NCBI GenBank assembly: GCA_963773155.1
Contig: CAVZAB010000015.1
Location: forward strand, 58,101 to 122,100
Source: CAVZAB01 sp963773155
GTDB lineage: Bacteria; Pseudomonadota; Alphaproteobacteria; Rhizobiales; Beijerinckiaceae
Reading direction: 5' to 3'
Length of the DNA: 64,000 nucleotides
Made by a program: the position numbers and the translations under genes. The notes under the pieces are model-generated. The model made no database searches. It saw only the letters and a program-made list of their open reading frames with translations, and was not told the DNA's origin. Shown here piece by piece: positions 19,400-28,660 of this stretch (its first letter is position 1; each line of letters begins with the position of its first letter).

Positions 19400-20177
19400 A
19401 TGGCGACACCGTTCGTCGAGATGCGCAACGTCAGCAAGGCCTTCGGTGCGGTCCAGGCCCTGAAGGACGTCAATCTTCACCTTCGGCCCGGCGAGATTCT
19501 CGGCCTCGTCGGCGACAATTCCGCCGGCAAGTCGACCCTGATGAAAGTCTTGACCGGCGCCTATACAGCGCGACACGGGCGACGTGCTGGTCGACGGCGC
19601 CGAGACGCATTTCAAGACGCCGCACGATAGCCGCAAGCTCGGCATCGAGATGATCTACCAGGACTTCGCCCTGTGCGGGAACATGGATATCGGCCAGAAC
19701 ATCTTTCTCGGCCGCTGGCCGCGCAAGGCCGGCGTCTTCGTCGACCGCGAGCGCATGTACAGGGACGCCAGCGAGGTCCTGAAGCGGCTCAAGGTCGACG
19801 TCAACTCGGTCTACCAGAAGGTCGAGAGCCTGTCGGGCGGCCGCCAGCAGTCGGTCGCCATCGCCCGCGCCATCTCCTTCGACCCCAAGGTCGTCATCCT
19901 CGACGAGCCGACGGCCAACCTTTCGGTCATGGCGACCGAGCGTCTGCTCGAGACGATGGCCGAGCTGAAGCGCCAAGGCGTCGCCCAGATCATCATCTCG
20001 CATCGCCTGACCGACATTTTCGAGGTCGGCGACCGTATCATGGTGCTCAAGCGCGGCCAGAACGTCGGCGACCGCTACATCGCCCATACCAACGAGCGCG
20101 AAGTCCTGGAGCTGATCGTTTCCGGCACGCCGGAGACCGCCCTGACCGCCGACGAGGCGGCCAAGCGCGCCGCCTGA
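19400..20177 (+). pseudogene. Sugar ABC transporter ATP-binding protein, one frameshift
   Basis: About 259-residue single-cassette sugar importer ATPase. Walker A reads GLVGDNSAGKSTLMKVLTGA (Ser where GDNGAGKS is usual), the signature is VESLSGGRQQSVAIARA and Walker B VVILDEPTANLSV. The frame breaks near 19572 between TGA-Y and GDVLVDGAETHF. Only one cassette is present, whereas AraG/RbsA proteins have two. It starts 6 bases after the permease stop and ends directly against the typA stop (convergent). Confidence 0.75.
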
Positions 20178-22004
20178 TCAGCCGGCAATGGCCTGTTTGG
20201 AGCGCTCCGCCCGTTTGCGGTCGTTGGGGTCGAGTAGCAGCTTTCGCAGCCGCACCGATTTCGGCGTCACTTCAACCAATTCGTCATCCTCGATGTAAGC
20301 CAGCGCTTTTTCGAGCGTCATCCGGATCGGTGGCGTCAACCGCACCGCCTCGTCCTTGCCAGCGGCCCGAATATTGGTCAATTGCTTGCCCTTGAGGACA
20401 TTGATTTCGAGGTCGTTGTCACGGGTGTGTGCGCCGACAATCATGCCGCGATAAACTTTGCAGCCCGGTTCAATCATCATCGGACCGCGCTCTTCAAGCT
20501 TCCACATCGCATAGGCGACGGCCTCGCCGGCTTCATTGGCGATGAGCACGCCATTACGCCGTCCGACTATATCGCCCTTGTAGGATTGATAGGCGTGAAA
20601 CAGCCGGTTCATGATCGCCGTCCCGCGCGTGTCGGTCAAAAGTTCGCCCTGGTAGCCGATCAGCCCGCGGGTCGGGGCGTGGAAGACCAGCCGCAACCGG
20701 CCGCCGCCGGAAGGCCGCATTTCGATCAGCTGACCCTTGCGTTCCGACATTTTCTGAACAACGACGCCCGAATGTTCCTCGTCGACGTCGATCACCGCCT
20801 CCTCAATTGGCTCGAGCAGCTCGCCTGTCGCGGGATCGTTCTTGAGGACGACCTTCGGCCGCGAGACGCCGAGTTCGAAACCTTCGCGCCGCATGGTCTC
20901 GATCAGGATTGCCAGCTGCAATTCGCCGCGCCCGGCGACGATGTAGGAATCGGAGACCGGGCTCTCGCTGACCCGCAGCGCCACATTGCCCTCGGCCTCC
21001 CGCAGCAGTCGGTCGCGGATGACCCGGCTCGTCACCTTATCGCCCTCGGTCCCGGCAAGCGGGCTGTCATTGACCATGAAGGTCATCGACAGTGTCGGTG
21101 GATCGATCGGCTGCGCCTGCAATGCCTCGTTGACGTCGATCGCGCAAAGAGTGTCGGCGACATTGAATGTCGACAAGCCGGCAATGGCGACAATATCGCC
21201 GGCATCCGCCTCTTCGACCGCGGCGCGCTCGATGCCGCGAAAGGCCAGAATCTTCGAAACCCGCCCCTGTTCGATTAGGCCGCCGTCGCGATCGAGAACT
21301 TTGACCGGCTGATTGGCCTTGACCGAGCCTGAAAAGATGCGGCCGGTGATCAGCCGGCCGAGATAGGGATTGTATTCGAGCAGCGTGCCCAGCATCCGGA
21401 AGCCGCCCGCCTCGATTTTCGGTTCGGGAACATGGCGCAGCACCAGATCGAACAATGGCGCCATATCCTTTGCCGGTCCATCCGGGTCGAGCGCCATCCA
21501 GCCCTGTTTGGCCGAGCCGTAGAGGATTGGAAAATCGAGCTGGGCATCGCTCGCGTCGAGTGCCGCGAACAAATCGAAGACGTCGTTAACGACCTGGGTG
21601 GTCCGCGCATCGGGCCGATCGACCTTGTTGATCGCCACAATCGGCCGCAGGCCGATCTGCAGGGCCTTGCCGACGACGAATTTTGTCTGCGGCATCGGGC
21701 CCTCGGCCGCGTCGACGAGGACGATGGCGCCGTCGACCATGGACAGAATCCGCTCGACCTCGCCGCCGAAATCGGCGTGTCCCGGCGTGTCGACAATGTT
21801 AATGCGCGCATCCTTCCACACGACCGAGGTCGCCTTGGCCAGAATGGTAATGCCGCGCTCCTTCTCGAGGTCATTGGAATCCATCACCCGCTCGGCGACC
21901 CGCTGATTTTCGCGAAAGGCGCCGGATTGCTGCAGAAGCCGGTCGACAAGCGTCGTCTTGCCATGATCGACATGGGCGATGATGGCAATGTTGCGAAGTT
22001 TCAT
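20178..22004 (-). CDS. typA: Ribosome-associated GTPase TypA/BipA
   Basis: 608-residue translational GTPase of the EF-G family, important for ribosome assembly under stress and cold. The N-terminal G1 motif AHVDHGKTTLVDRLL (residues 10-24), DTPGHADFGGEVER and NKVDRPDAR are present. An EF-G domain V-like part and the TypA-specific C-terminal domain (GPMMIEPGCKVYRGMIVGAH) follow. Full length and intact, right against the damaged importer operon. Confidence 0.96.
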   Translation of the reverse strand: MKLRNIAIIAHVDHGKTTLVDRLLQQSGAFRENQRVAERVMDSNDLEKERGITILAKATSVVWKDARINIVDTPGHADFGGEVERILSMVDGAIVLVDAAEGPMPQTKFVVGKALQIGLRPIVAINKVDRPDARTTQVVNDVFDLFAALDASDAQLDFPILYGSAKQGWMALDPDGPAKDMAPLFDLVLRHVPEPKIEAGGFRMLGTLLEYNPYLGRLITGRIFSGSVKANQPVKVLDRDGGLIEQGRVSKILAFRGIERAAVEEADAGDIVAIAGLSTFNVADTLCAIDVNEALQAQPIDPPTLSMTFMVNDSPLAGTEGDKVTSRVIRDRLLREAEGNVALRVSESPVSDSYIVAGRGELQLAILIETMRREGFELGVSRPKVVLKNDPATGELLEPIEEAVIDVDEEHSGVVVQKMSERKGQLIEMRPSGGGRLRLVFHAPTRGLIGYQGELLTDTRGTAIMNRLFHAYQSYKGDIVGRRNGVLIANEAGEAVAYAMWKLEERGPMMIEPGCKVYRGMIVGAHTRDNDLEINVLKGKQLTNIRAAGKDEAVRLTPPIRMTLEKALAYIEDDELVEVTPKSVRLRKLLLDPNDRKRAERSKQAIAG

Positions 22005-22173
22005 TAGTGGCTGATCCCAATAGCGGCGGCCGGCGGTCCGCGCCCCCGAATCGCCGATAAACTAGTCATGATCCGCTTTGCACGACGGTTCGATGACCGC
22101 CGGAGGCCGGTCCAGCCGTCGCGGTTGGAGCACTCCATATACGAACCGGAACGGTTTGGGAACCGCGGCCCGC

Positions 22174-23520
22174 TCAGCCGGCCTGGCTGCCCGGCGGATT
22201 GAGGCGCACAACCCTCGGCGAATTCTCGTCCGGGCGGCTTAAGTCGGCCATCAGCCGACGCCGGTCGGCAATAGCCGCGCGCAAATGCTCAAGCGCGAGG
22301 CCCAGTGCGGCGACCCGATTGACATCGGGCCCCCGCCCGGCAGGCCTTGCCAGCGCATGGGCGACAATCTCGTCGGCCTCTTGTTCTACGCCGTCGAGCT
22401 CGGTCGCGCTGGAGGCCGCACGCGCTTTCGCCAGCAGATCCACGAGCCGTGCCATGTGAACCTCGACCTTGGCCTGGCCCTGCTGGCTGAGCCGGCCGGC
22501 GAGCGCGGCAACCCCGGAGCCGATCACGCTCAGGACCATGGCGCCAATGTAGATGTAATCGCTATAGCGATCGATGAAACTCTGCTCCTCATCGTCGAGA
22601 TAGGCGGCAGCGCCCGGATGCACCGACAAAGCCGCCCCCTTCTCCGTCGACGGCGCCTCAATCCGGTCGGCGAGCGGCACGCCGACCGCAAGGCTTTGGC
22701 GATTGGAAAAGACCAAGTTGGTCACTTGGGCAACGATCGCGTCGGGGAGCGACTTGCGGGCGACGAGCCGGTAGCTGACGCTCAGCGTGGCGAATTCCTT
22801 GGCCGGGCGGGCCGGCGTTCCGCCGAAGGTTCCGGTAACGACTTGTTGGGATTCGAAGACTCTCAGGCGCTGCGATATCGCCTCCGCCTCCTCGATCGGA
22901 ATGAAGACGGGCTGCCCGCCGCCGACCGCCGCGACCGACGCGACCAGGTCCGGCAACAGGCCGGAGACGGCAATGCCGACGGCCAGCACGACATCGATGC
23001 GCCGCTCGCGCAGCATGCGGGCGACATCAGCAGGATTGGTCTCCACTTTCGTCACCGATTGGGCGGCGACCCCATAGTGCTGTAACACCATGTCGAGCAG
23101 CCGGCTGTTAGTCGCCCCGCCGATGACCCCGACGGAGCGCCCGCGCAAATCGCCGATCTGGCGAACCGGCGAACGATTCGGCGCCAGCAGGAGAACGGCA
23201 TTGCGGTGCAGAATGATCGCTGTGAGGCCATTGGCCGGCATGGCTTCGTCGCTGCGCACAACCGCCAGATCAGCTTCGCCGCGCTCGAGTGCACGCGCAC
23301 TGTCGGTCGGTCCCTCGACCGGGACCAATTTCATTCGAAATGCTGTGTCACGGGCGGCAAGCTGCGCCACCGCAACAATCAATTTCTGGTCATCGCCATT
23401 GGCCGGTCCGACGGCGACCCGCAAAATCGTCGGACGCGCCAGAAGATAAATCGCAAGCGAGGCCGCCAGGAGTAGGATCAGGCTCCCAAAGACGCAAGCC
23501 ACGATCATCCGGCGCATCAT
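22174..23520 (-). CDS. TAXI-family solute-binding protein with C-terminal membrane segment
   Basis: 448-residue protein with an N-terminal membrane helix (residues 5-27), a TAXI-type TRAP solute-binding domain (LRVAVGPANGDDQKLIVAVA, GDLRGRSVGVIGGATNSRLL) and a second membrane helix near residue 345 followed by a cytoplasmic tail. No TRAP permease is adjacent. Membrane-anchored TAXI proteins without a partner are common in Hyphomicrobiales; ligand unknown. Confidence 0.82.
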   Translation of the reverse strand: MMRRMIVACVFGSLILLLAASLAIYLLARPTILRVAVGPANGDDQKLIVAVAQLAARDTAFRMKLVPVEGPTDSARALERGEADLAVVRSDEAMPANGLTAIILHRNAVLLLAPNRSPVRQIGDLRGRSVGVIGGATNSRLLDMVLQHYGVAAQSVTKVETNPADVARMLRERRIDVVLAVGIAVSGLLPDLVASVAAVGGGQPVFIPIEEAEAISQRLRVFESQQVVTGTFGGTPARPAKEFATLSVSYRLVARKSLPDAIVAQVTNLVFSNRQSLAVGVPLADRIEAPSTEKGAALSVHPGAAAYLDDEEQSFIDRYSDYIYIGAMVLSVIGSGVAALAGRLSQQGQAKVEVHMARLVDLLAKARAASSATELDGVEQEADEIVAHALARPAGRGPDVNRVAALGLALEHLRAAIADRRRLMADLSRPDENSPRVVRLNPPGSQAG

Positions 23521-23583
23521 GACGACCCGTCTCTCCCGCCGGTCTGCCGGCCAAGCAAATCTAACCGAAAAGGCCTCGCCAGG

Positions 23584-24828
23584 CTAGGCCGGCGCAGAAC
23601 CGCGGCGCTCACGCTTGGCAAGCGTGCGCAGGCGCAGCGCGTTGAGCTTGATGAAGCCGGCGGCATCGCGATGATCGTAGGCCACCGCCCCCTCCTCGAA
23701 GGTCACGAGGTCCTGATCATAGAGGGAATGGGGGCTGCGCCGAGCGATGATTGAAGCGGTGCCCTTGTACAATTTCATGGTCACCTGGCCGCTGACATAT
23801 TCCTGGCTGCTGTCGATCAAACCCTGCAGCAATTCGCGTTCCGGCGAGAACCAAAAGCCGTTATAGATCAATTCGGCGTATTTCGGCATCAATTCGTCCT
23901 TGAGATGCGCCGCGCCGCGATCCAGCGTGATGGATTCAATGCCGCGATGGGCCTGCAGCAGGATGGTGCCGCCGGGCGTCTCGTACATGCCGCGCGACTT
24001 CATGCCGACGAACCGATTCTCGACAAGGTCGAGCCGCCCGATGCCGTTGGCGCGCCCGAGTTCGTTCAAATGTGCCAACAGGGCGGCAGGCGACATCGGC
24101 CGGCCGTCGACCGAAACCGGATCGCCCCGCACGAAGTCGATCGTGATTTTGGTCGGCCGGTCGGGCGCTGCTTCGGGATCGATCGTCCGCGAATAGACGT
24201 AATCGGGAACTTCGCTGGCTGGATCCTCGAGGACCTTGCCTTCCGAAGAGGCGTGCAACAGATTGGCGTCGACCGAAAAAGGCGCCTCGCCGCGCTTGTC
24301 CTTGGCAATCGGAATCTGGTTCTTCTCGGCAAAATCCAACAGGGCGCTCCGCGATTGCAGGTTCCATTCACGCCAGGGCGCGATCACCCTTATGTCCGGC
24401 TCGAGCGCGTAATAGGCGAGTTCGAAACGAACCTGGTCATTGCCTTTGCCGGTTGCGCCATGGGCCACCGCATCGGCGCCAACCTGGCGTGCGATCTCGA
24501 TCTGCTTCTTGGCAATCAGGGGTCGTGCGATCGAGGTGCCGAGAAGATACTGGCCCTCATATAGGGCATTGGCACGAAACATCGGAAAGACGTAGTCGCG
24601 GACAAATTCCTCGCGCAGGTCCTCGACGAAAACATGCTCCGGCTTGATCCCGAGCAGCAGCGCCTTCTGCCGGGCCGGCCCGAGCTCCTCGCCCTGGCCA
24701 AGATCGGCGGTGAAGGTGACCACTTCGCAGCCGTAGGTCGTCTGCAGCCATTTCAGAATAATCGAAGTATCGAGGCCGCCGGAATAGGCGAGGACGACGC
24801 GGCGGACCAGTTTGGAACTGCTGTTCAT
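23584..24828 (-). CDS. argG: Argininosuccinate synthase
   Basis: 414-residue enzyme joining citrulline and aspartate with ATP in arginine synthesis. The ATP-binding PP-loop is VVLAYSGGLDTSIILKWL (near residue 11), and GATGKGNDQVRFE is the second signature. Start at 24828 is set by the family N-terminus and a GAGAG ribosome site; ATGs at 24840 and 24855 are further upstream. Monocistronic by appearance. Confidence 0.96.
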   Translation of the reverse strand: MNSSSKLVRRVVLAYSGGLDTSIILKWLQTTYGCEVVTFTADLGQGEELGPARQKALLLGIKPEHVFVEDLREEFVRDYVFPMFRANALYEGQYLLGTSIARPLIAKKQIEIARQVGADAVAHGATGKGNDQVRFELAYYALEPDIRVIAPWREWNLQSRSALLDFAEKNQIPIAKDKRGEAPFSVDANLLHASSEGKVLEDPASEVPDYVYSRTIDPEAAPDRPTKITIDFVRGDPVSVDGRPMSPAALLAHLNELGRANGIGRLDLVENRFVGMKSRGMYETPGGTILLQAHRGIESITLDRGAAHLKDELMPKYAELIYNGFWFSPERELLQGLIDSSQEYVSGQVTMKLYKGTASIIARRSPHSLYDQDLVTFEEGAVAYDHRDAAGFIKLNALRLRTLAKRERRGSAPA

Positions 24829-24914
24829 CGGGGCTCTCATTCGGCCCGCCGGCACGGGGGCAGATTTGGACTTGGCAAGCCGGCGACTATAGAGGCCGCG
24901 CCCGGCGGTGCAAG

Positions 24915-24946
24915 TCTAGCCACGCTCTAGTCTAGCCACGCTCTAG
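24915..24946. repeat. Perfect 16-bp tandem duplication
   Basis: TCTAGCCACGCTCTAG occurs twice in direct succession (24915-24930 and 24931-24946). The second copy contains the stop codon of the PAP2 gene. The unit begins and ends with CTAG. It probably arose by a local duplication at the 3' end of that gene. Confidence 0.9.
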
Positions 24947-25656
24947 GCGCGCTCGCGCGGGGCTGGCGGCCCATGCGTCAACAAGCGGATCGCAAAGACC
25001 AGCCAGGTCATGAAGAAACCGGCAAACACCACGTCGGTCAGGAAATGGCCGCCAAAGGCCATCCGCAACCCGCCGACCGCCAGCGCAAACACAAGTGCGG
25101 CAGCAATCGCCATGGGCTGCAGCGGCGAGGGGGCGAGGCTTGCCGGCGCCAGCATCCAAAAGGCCTCGGTTGCCTCACCCGAGACGAAAGCGCAATTCCT
25201 GGGACAGGCACCGTCGAACCGGTACCAGGGACGAAAATCCATGCCGCCGCCGAATTGGCGAACCTGGGCCGGCCGCGGCCGGTGCGAATGGTCCTTGAGG
25301 ATCAGATTGGCGAGCAGGCCGGGTCCCAGCACCATCGTCAGGACGAGCATGACCAGCGAAGGCCAGCTCGGCGCCACCCAAGCGCGAAAGCCGGCCCGCC
25401 GCGCCGCATAGGAGAACAGGAACAGAGCAAGCGTCACAAAGGGCACGAGATAGCCAACGGCACGACCAAAATCGCCCCAGCGGCCGCGCCCGATAAAGTG
25501 ACCGTCCCCGGCATAAAAGAGCGAAGCCACGGCAAGATCGAGTTCCGGCCAAACAGCGAAGACGGCAGCAAAACCGAGAGCGGCCAAGACGCTCGCAAAA
25601 AAAATTCCCCTGGACAAAACGGCGCCGACCTCCTGTGCTGCTTTCCGGTAGCGCAT
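24943..25656 (-). CDS. PAP2-superfamily membrane phosphatase
   Basis: About 237-residue integral membrane protein with six hydrophobic segments. All three phosphatase motifs are visible: KDHSHRPRP, the CAFVSGEAT block (SGE in place of the usual SGH) and RMAFGGHFLTDV. Candidate substrates are lipid A 1-phosphate, phosphatidylglycerol phosphate or undecaprenyl diphosphate. An upstream ATG at 25716 would overlap the divergent start of the next gene, so ATG 25656 is preferred. Confidence 0.78.
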   Translation of the reverse strand: MRYRKAAQEVGAVLSRGIFFASVLAALGFAAVFAVWPELDLAVASLFYAGDGHFIGRGRWGDFGRAVGYLVPFVTLALFLFSYAARRAGFRAWVAPSWPSLVMLVLTMVLGPGLLANLILKDHSHRPRPAQVRQFGGGMDFRPWYRFDGACPRNCAFVSGEATEAFWMLAPASLAPSPLQPMAIAAALVFALAVGGLRMAFGGHFLTDVVFAGFFMTWLVFAIRLLTHGPPAPRERA

Positions 25657-25714
25657 CCTAGCTGTTCGCGAAAGCCTCGAAACTGGTCCCAGAGCGGCGA
25701 TCCACGGGAGAACC

Positions 25715-26095
25715 ATGCCGACGGTCCAATTCTGGTACGAGTTTGCCTCGAGCTATGACTATCACGGGGCGATCGGGTTCGAGGCTCAGGCCCGCTTGCC
25801 CGACCTCGCCATCGCCTGGCGGCCGCTCCTGCTCAGCGCGACCCTCGGCCAGGGCGTGAGCAATTCTCCCTTCAATATCTATCCGGATCCGGCGAAGGCC
25901 CGCTATAGGTGGCGCGACGCCGCGCCGAACTACGAGGCAACCGAGGCCGGGCTCGGCTTCTTTGGGGGGCCAATTCTGATCGCGGCCGATCGCGAAATGG
26001 TCAGGGGCGACGACAGCCTGGAACAGGCACTCGACTGGGCCGCCTCTCACGCTTCCCGGCCCCACCGATTGATCGTGCTGGACAGGCGCCCATGA
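25715..26095 (+). pseudogene. 2-hydroxychromene-2-carboxylate isomerase-like protein with internal deletion
   Basis: 126-residue DsbA-fold protein. It begins like HCCA isomerases (FWYEFASSYDYHGAIGFEAQ, then WRPLLLS) and ends like them (GLGFFGGPILIAADREMVRG, then ALDWAA). Family members are about 200 residues; here the central helical part is missing, with PNYEATEAGL as the join. The frame stays open. Its stop overlaps the moeB start (ATGA), so coupling is retained. It may be a dead enzyme still translated for coupling. Confidence 0.68.
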
Positions 26096-26904
26096 CCCTT
26101 GTTGGCGAAGAAGTCGAACGCTACGCCCGCCATATCGTTCTGCGCGGCGTCGGCGGGCCGGGCCAAGTTAAACTTAAGCAGACCAAGGTTCTCGTCATCG
26201 GGGCTGGCGGCCTTGGTGCGCCCATGATCCAATATCTGGCCGCGGCGGGCCTCGGCACGATCGGTATCGTCGACGACGACGTTGTCGAACGCTCCAACCT
26301 GCAGCGCCAAGTTCTCCACCGCAATGCCGACATCGGCCGCTCGAAGGCCGAAAGCGCTTGCGAGGCCGTCGGCCGGCTCAACCCGCATGTCAAACCGGTC
26401 GCCCACCAGGTCAGGCTCGATGCGCACAATGCCGGCGCCCTGGTCCGCGCCTATGATATTGTCGCCGACGGTTCCGACAATGTCGCGACCCGTTACGCGG
26501 TATCCGATGCCTGCCATTTCGAGCGGCGGCCGTTGGTGAGTGCGGCGGTGAGCGAATACGACGGCTCGCTGACAACTCTGCGCTCCTATGCAATGGCGCC
26601 CGACGGCAAGCCCAACCCGACCTTTCGCTGCCTGTTCCCGAATCTCGCGCAAGCCGAACGGCTGCCGGCCTGCGCCGAAACCGGCATCCTCGGCGCGCTC
26701 ACTGGAATTGTCGGCAGTCTCATGGCGCTCGAGGTCATCCGCGAGACGCTCGGCGGGTTCGGTCCCAATAGCGAAAGCCTGGTCGGTCAGATCCTCTTGA
26801 TCGATGCGCAGAGTCTGCGCTTCGAAAAATTCCGCTATGCCTGGGATCCGAAAAATCCGCTGAGCGGCGAGCCTCGTTCGCTCAGCCAAGCCGGCGTTCC
26901 TTGA
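26092..26904 (+). CDS. moeB: MoeB/ThiF-family adenylyltransferase (HesA/MoeB/ThiF)
   Basis: 270-residue E1-like enzyme that adenylates the C-terminal Gly of a sulfur carrier such as MoaD or ThiS. The nucleotide loop is VLVIGAGGLGAPMIQYLAA; VDDDVVERSNLQRQVLH and DGSDNVATRYAVSDAC follow. The usual zinc site looks incomplete: the first CxxC is reduced to TFRC and no C-terminal CxxC follows. It begins inside the stop of the preceding isomerase remnant. Confidence 0.87.
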   Translation: MTLVGEEVERYARHIVLRGVGGPGQVKLKQTKVLVIGAGGLGAPMIQYLAAAGLGTIGIVDDDVVERSNLQRQVLHRNADIGRSKAESACEAVGRLNPHVKPVAHQVRLDAHNAGALVRAYDIVADGSDNVATRYAVSDACHFERRPLVSAAVSEYDGSLTTLRSYAMAPDGKPNPTFRCLFPNLAQAERLPACAETGILGALTGIVGSLMALEVIRETLGGFGPNSESLVGQILLIDAQSLRFEKFRYAWDPKNPLSGEPRSLSQAGVP

Positions 26905-27609
26905 AGAAGTCATTGCCCTTGTCGTCGATGACCACGTCGCCTGATAGAGAAACGTCTTGTTGGCCGAGCCGCCGCCTTTGGCAATGAACAGGAAATTGTA
27001 GGAAGATTCGCCCTCGGCAAGGATCTCGATCTGGGCTGGCAGATTGGAACGGGTGTTGCGTTCCGCGTACATCGACAGGGGCGCGAGCTGGGAATAGCGC
27101 AGGTTGCGCTTGGCGTAAGCGTCAAAAATACCCTCGGCGACCGCCGCCTCATCGTCGCCGAGGGTCAGGATCATCCGACCCTTCTTGCCCAGCACGATTG
27201 CCGTGCCGTCCTGGCACATCGGCAGGACCCCGCCGGCCGCGACATTGGCGTTTTTCAAGAGGTCGAAGGCGAGGAAACGGTCATTTTCACTCGCCTCCGG
27301 ATCCTCGGGTTTGGCGGCAAGCTGGGCAAGGTGGCTCGGGCGCAGCAGATGTTTGATATCGACCATCGCCTGCTCGGCCAGACCGCGGATCGCATCGCGA
27401 TCGACCGAAAGGAAGCGCCGATCACCCAAGCGCTCGATGCGCACACCCTTGTCGGTGAGCTGCCGGTAGACGGTCGCGTCGGGCCTGAGCGGGAATAGCG
27501 GCGTGTATTGCTGCGGGCCACTCCTGTTCGGGGTCACGCCGTTGTAGGATGCCGGGGCTGGCTTTCCAAGGGCCCGCAGCGCAAGGCCCGCAGCGCATGT
27601 CGCGAGCAT
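26882..27609 (-). pseudogene. Class I fumarate hydratase with large internal deletion
   Basis: The N-terminal part is clearly class I fumarase: QYTPLFPLRPDATVYRQL, DPEASENDRFLAFDLLKNAN, GGVLPMCQDGTAIVLGKKG and FLFIAKGGGSANKTFLYQ. The QDTGTAI motif has lost one residue. Right after TFLYQ the frame shifts and reads DVVIDDKGNDFFKERRLG then stop, which is the family's extreme C-terminus. So roughly 250 or more residues carrying the other Fe-S cysteines are gone. Start unclear (ATG 27609 or GTG 27537). The tail overlaps moeB's 3' end. Confidence 0.8.
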
Positions 27610-27661
27610 TGACTTCTCGGGCCGATCACGCCATATCGCCCGGCTCCCTGGGATTGCGCTT

Positions 27662-28660
27662 GTGCGTTTCGACTTCCCCGTTCTGATCTGCGATGTCGGC
27701 GGCACCAATATCCGCCTTGCGCTGGGCGACCGGCACGGTAAGACGACGGCGGCGCTACATCTGCGGACCGGTGATTTCGGCGATCTTACCGAAGCGATCG
27801 AGGCCGCTTTGCCGCATTGGGCCGAGCGGCCGCGGAGCGCCATCGCTTGCGGCGCCGGACCGCTTGACGGTCGCCGTCTCAAACTCACCAATGCGGCCTG
27901 GCTGATCGACGGCCCCCGCGTCGCGGTGGAGCTGCGGCTCGGGCAAGGCCTACTCCTCAACGATTTTGAGGCCCAGGCACTTTCGCTGCCGGCCATCCGG
28001 CCAGAATGGACGATGCCGATTGGGCCGGCCAAAGAAACCCCGGAAGGCCTTCGGCTGATCCTTGGCCCCGGCACCGGGCTCGGGATTGGCGCACTTTTGC
28101 GCGCCGGCCCGCAATTCGTGCCGCTTTCGAGCGAGGCCTGCCACATTGATTTCGGCCCGGTCGAGGCGGAGGAATTCGCGCTTTGGCCGCATCTTGAACG
28201 AGCGCATGGCCGGATTACCTCCGAGTGCCTGCTTTCGGGCCCGGGGCTGGTGCGCCTGCACCAGGCCCGCCTGACTCAGCTCGATCCGAACCGGATCGGC
28301 ATTGACGGGTATAGGATAGTTGATGCTGCCCATGTCGATGCTGGCTCGCAGGAAGCAGCGACGGTCCGCCTGTTCCTGCGCATCCTCGCCCGCTTTGCCG
28401 GCGATATGGCGATTACCTTTCTCGCCAAGGGCGGCGTCACCCTCGCTGGCGGCATCCTACCGCGGATGCGCGGCCTGATCGACGCGAAGGAATTTCGTCG
28501 CGCCTTCGAGGCCAAGGCACCGGTCGCAGCGCTCGCCCGTTCGATTTCAGTCCGCTTAGTGATCGAACCCGACACGGTGCTCGCCGGCCTCGCCGCTATT
28601 GCCGCCCAACCAGAACGCTATGCGATCGATTATGCGACCCGGGCCTGGCGCGAGATCTAG
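27662..28660 (+). CDS. glk: Glucokinase (Glk family)
   Basis: 332-residue ATP-dependent glucokinase. The phosphate loop ICDVGGTNIRLALG lies near residues 9-22, followed by LTNAAWLIDG, LLNDFEAQALSLP and LILGPGTGLGIGAL, the Glk landmarks. The start is GTG at 27662. It diverges from the fumarase relic by about 50 bases and converges with ptsN, the two stop codons overlapping. Confidence 0.9.
   Translation: MRFDFPVLICDVGGTNIRLALGDRHGKTTAALHLRTGDFGDLTEAIEAALPHWAERPRSAIACGAGPLDGRRLKLTNAAWLIDGPRVAVELRLGQGLLLNDFEAQALSLPAIRPEWTMPIGPAKETPEGLRLILGPGTGLGIGALLRAGPQFVPLSSEACHIDFGPVEAEEFALWPHLERAHGRITSECLLSGPGLVRLHQARLTQLDPNRIGIDGYRIVDAAHVDAGSQEAATVRLFLRILARFAGDMAITFLAKGGVTLAGGILPRMRGLIDAKEFRRAFEAKAPVAALARSISVRLVIEPDTVLAGLAAIAAQPERYAIDYATRAWREI

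Noticed and set aside
26047..28146. A 699-codon open frame on the minus strand
   Set aside because: Only its middle is protein-like (fumarase); the rest lies opposite moeB and glk and is a shadow.
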